DNA of 8,670 nucleotides from an uncultured Collinsella sp. (GTDB taxonomy: Bacteria; Actinomycetota; Coriobacteriia; Coriobacteriales; Coriobacteriaceae), in the NCBI GenBank assembly GCA_902496335.1, contig CABVAO010000059.1, positions 1 through 8,670 of the forward strand. The letters run 5' to 3'. A program made the position numbers and the translations under genes. Every line of letters starts with the position of its first letter. Positions within the stretch are counted from its first letter, which is position 1. The notes under the pieces are model-generated. The model searched no databases. It was given only the letters and a program-made list of their open reading frames with translations, and was not told where the DNA came from. This document shows positions 8,367 through 8,670 of this stretch, piece after piece.

Positions 8367-8443
8367 TGGTGGACCTGACAAGATTCGAACTTGTGACCTC
8401 CCGGTTATCAGCCGGACGCTCTAACCAACTGAGCTACAGGTCC
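8367..8443 (-). tRNA. tRNA-Ile(GAT), downstream copy
   Basis: Read on the minus strand, the gene starts GGACCTGTAGCTCAG and ends with an encoded CCA (8369-8367). The acceptor stem is GGACCTG/CAGGTCC, the D-arm has TAGCTCAGTTGGTTAGAG, the anticodon loop CTGATAA gives GAT, and the T-arm has GTTCGAATC. It decodes AUC and AUU. Without CCA it is 74 bases (8370-8443). It lies four bases after the CCA of tRNA-Ala and is identical to the copy at 8591-8667. Confidence 0.97.
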
Positions 8444-8447
8444 ATCA

Positions 8448-8523
8448 TGGTGGAGGTTAGGGGGATCGAACCCCTGACCTCAGGCTTGCAAAGCCCGCGC
8501 TCTCCCAGCTGAGCTAAACCCCC
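8448..8523 (-). tRNA. tRNA-Ala(TGC)
   Basis: On the minus strand the gene reads GGGGGTTTAGCTCAGCTGGG at its 5' end and closes with encoded CCA (8450-8448). The acceptor stem is GGGGGTT/AACCTCC with one G-U wobble, the anticodon loop TTTGCAA gives TGC, and the T-arm has GGTTCGATCC. It decodes GCA, GCG and GCU. It is separated from the downstream tRNA-Ile by only four bases (TGAT), so the two are surely processed from one transcript. Confidence 0.97.
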
Positions 8524-8534
8524 ACGGAGACAGT

Positions 8535-8579
8535 AATAAACACCCCAGCGGCGACTCGGCTCTCGCTGGGGTGTTTATT
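8535..8579 (-). terminator. Terminator-like perfect hairpin between tRNA-Ile and tRNA-Ala
   Basis: AATAAACACCCCAGCG (8535-8550) and CGCTGGGGTGTTTATT (8564-8579) form a perfect 16-bp stem with a 13-base loop. On the minus strand the stem ends in GTGTTTATTACTG, a weak U-tract drawn largely from the stem itself. The element is almost symmetrical and could act on both strands. It could end the upstream tRNA-Ile transcript, but little room remains for a promoter before tRNA-Ala, so partial readthrough or a processing role is also possible. Confidence 0.7.
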
Positions 8580-8590
8580 GCGAAAGAAAG

Positions 8591-8667
8591 TGGTGGACCT
8601 GACAAGATTCGAACTTGTGACCTCCCGGTTATCAGCCGGACGCTCTAACCAACTGAGCTACAGGTCC
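8591..8667 (-). tRNA. tRNA-Ile(GAT), upstream copy
   Basis: This is a base-for-base copy of the tRNA-Ile at 8367-8443, including encoded CCA (8593-8591), anticodon GAT and all stems. The three bases 5' of it that remain in the window (GAT on the minus strand) are the same as those before the other copy. Its promoter, and any tRNA gene before it, lie beyond the window. Confidence 0.97.
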
Positions 8668-8670
8668 ATC

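Overview
The window looks like a chromosomal segment of a high-GC Gram-positive gut actinobacterium of the class Coriobacteriia, most likely Collinsella or a close relative. This rests on recall of family and gene-content patterns, not on a search: sortase-anchored pilins with Cna-B, FctA and D2 isopeptide domains, TypA, an actinobacterial-type DUF151 nuclease, and about 58-60% GC in the housekeeping genes. Every gene I can support is on the minus strand, so transcription runs from high to low coordinates.

Region by region, in transcription order: (1) 8670-8323 holds tRNA genes: tRNA-Ile(GAT), a perfect 16-bp hairpin, tRNA-Ala(TGC), a second identical tRNA-Ile(GAT) and a strong Rho-independent terminator. 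(2) 8320-6840 holds a short gene string with its own probable promoter: a DUF151 bifunctional nuclease, a small two-helix membrane protein directly abutting it, and an acidic 149-residue protein I cannot assign. (3) 6722-4884 is typA (bipA), a ribosome-associated translational GTPase, closed by a textbook terminator at 4824-4856. (4) 4820-4459 is a gene-free stretch with an AT-rich core (about 32% GC at 4621-4740). It carries a candidate promoter, a leader and a 9-bp inverted repeat pair. (5) 4458-1 is a surface pilus operon: a 1242-residue multi-domain adhesin/tip pilin with a sortase signal, and, overlapping it by 8 bases, the start of a backbone-type pilin that runs off the window at base 1. 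A pilin sortase gene would be expected just beyond base 1.

How the genes work together: in region 5 the large adhesin would form the tip or accessory subunit and the second protein the polymerised shaft. A sortase would join them through the LPxTG-like signal of one subunit and the pilin-motif lysine of the next (K179 is the best candidate in the second protein), with intramolecular isopeptide bonds stabilising the domains. The tRNA, nuclease and TypA genes are ordinary housekeeping genes with no evident link to the pilus.

The observations most worth a second look are an abrupt composition and codon-usage step inside the partial pilin gene near base 350, the degenerate five-fold domain architecture of the adhesin with a variant LPEAG sorting signal, the overlapping gene junction with a long Shine-Dalgarno match, the inverted repeats in the AT-rich pilus promoter region, and the terminator-like hairpin inside the tRNA cluster. 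I see no phage, transposon, CRISPR or toxin-antitoxin genes.
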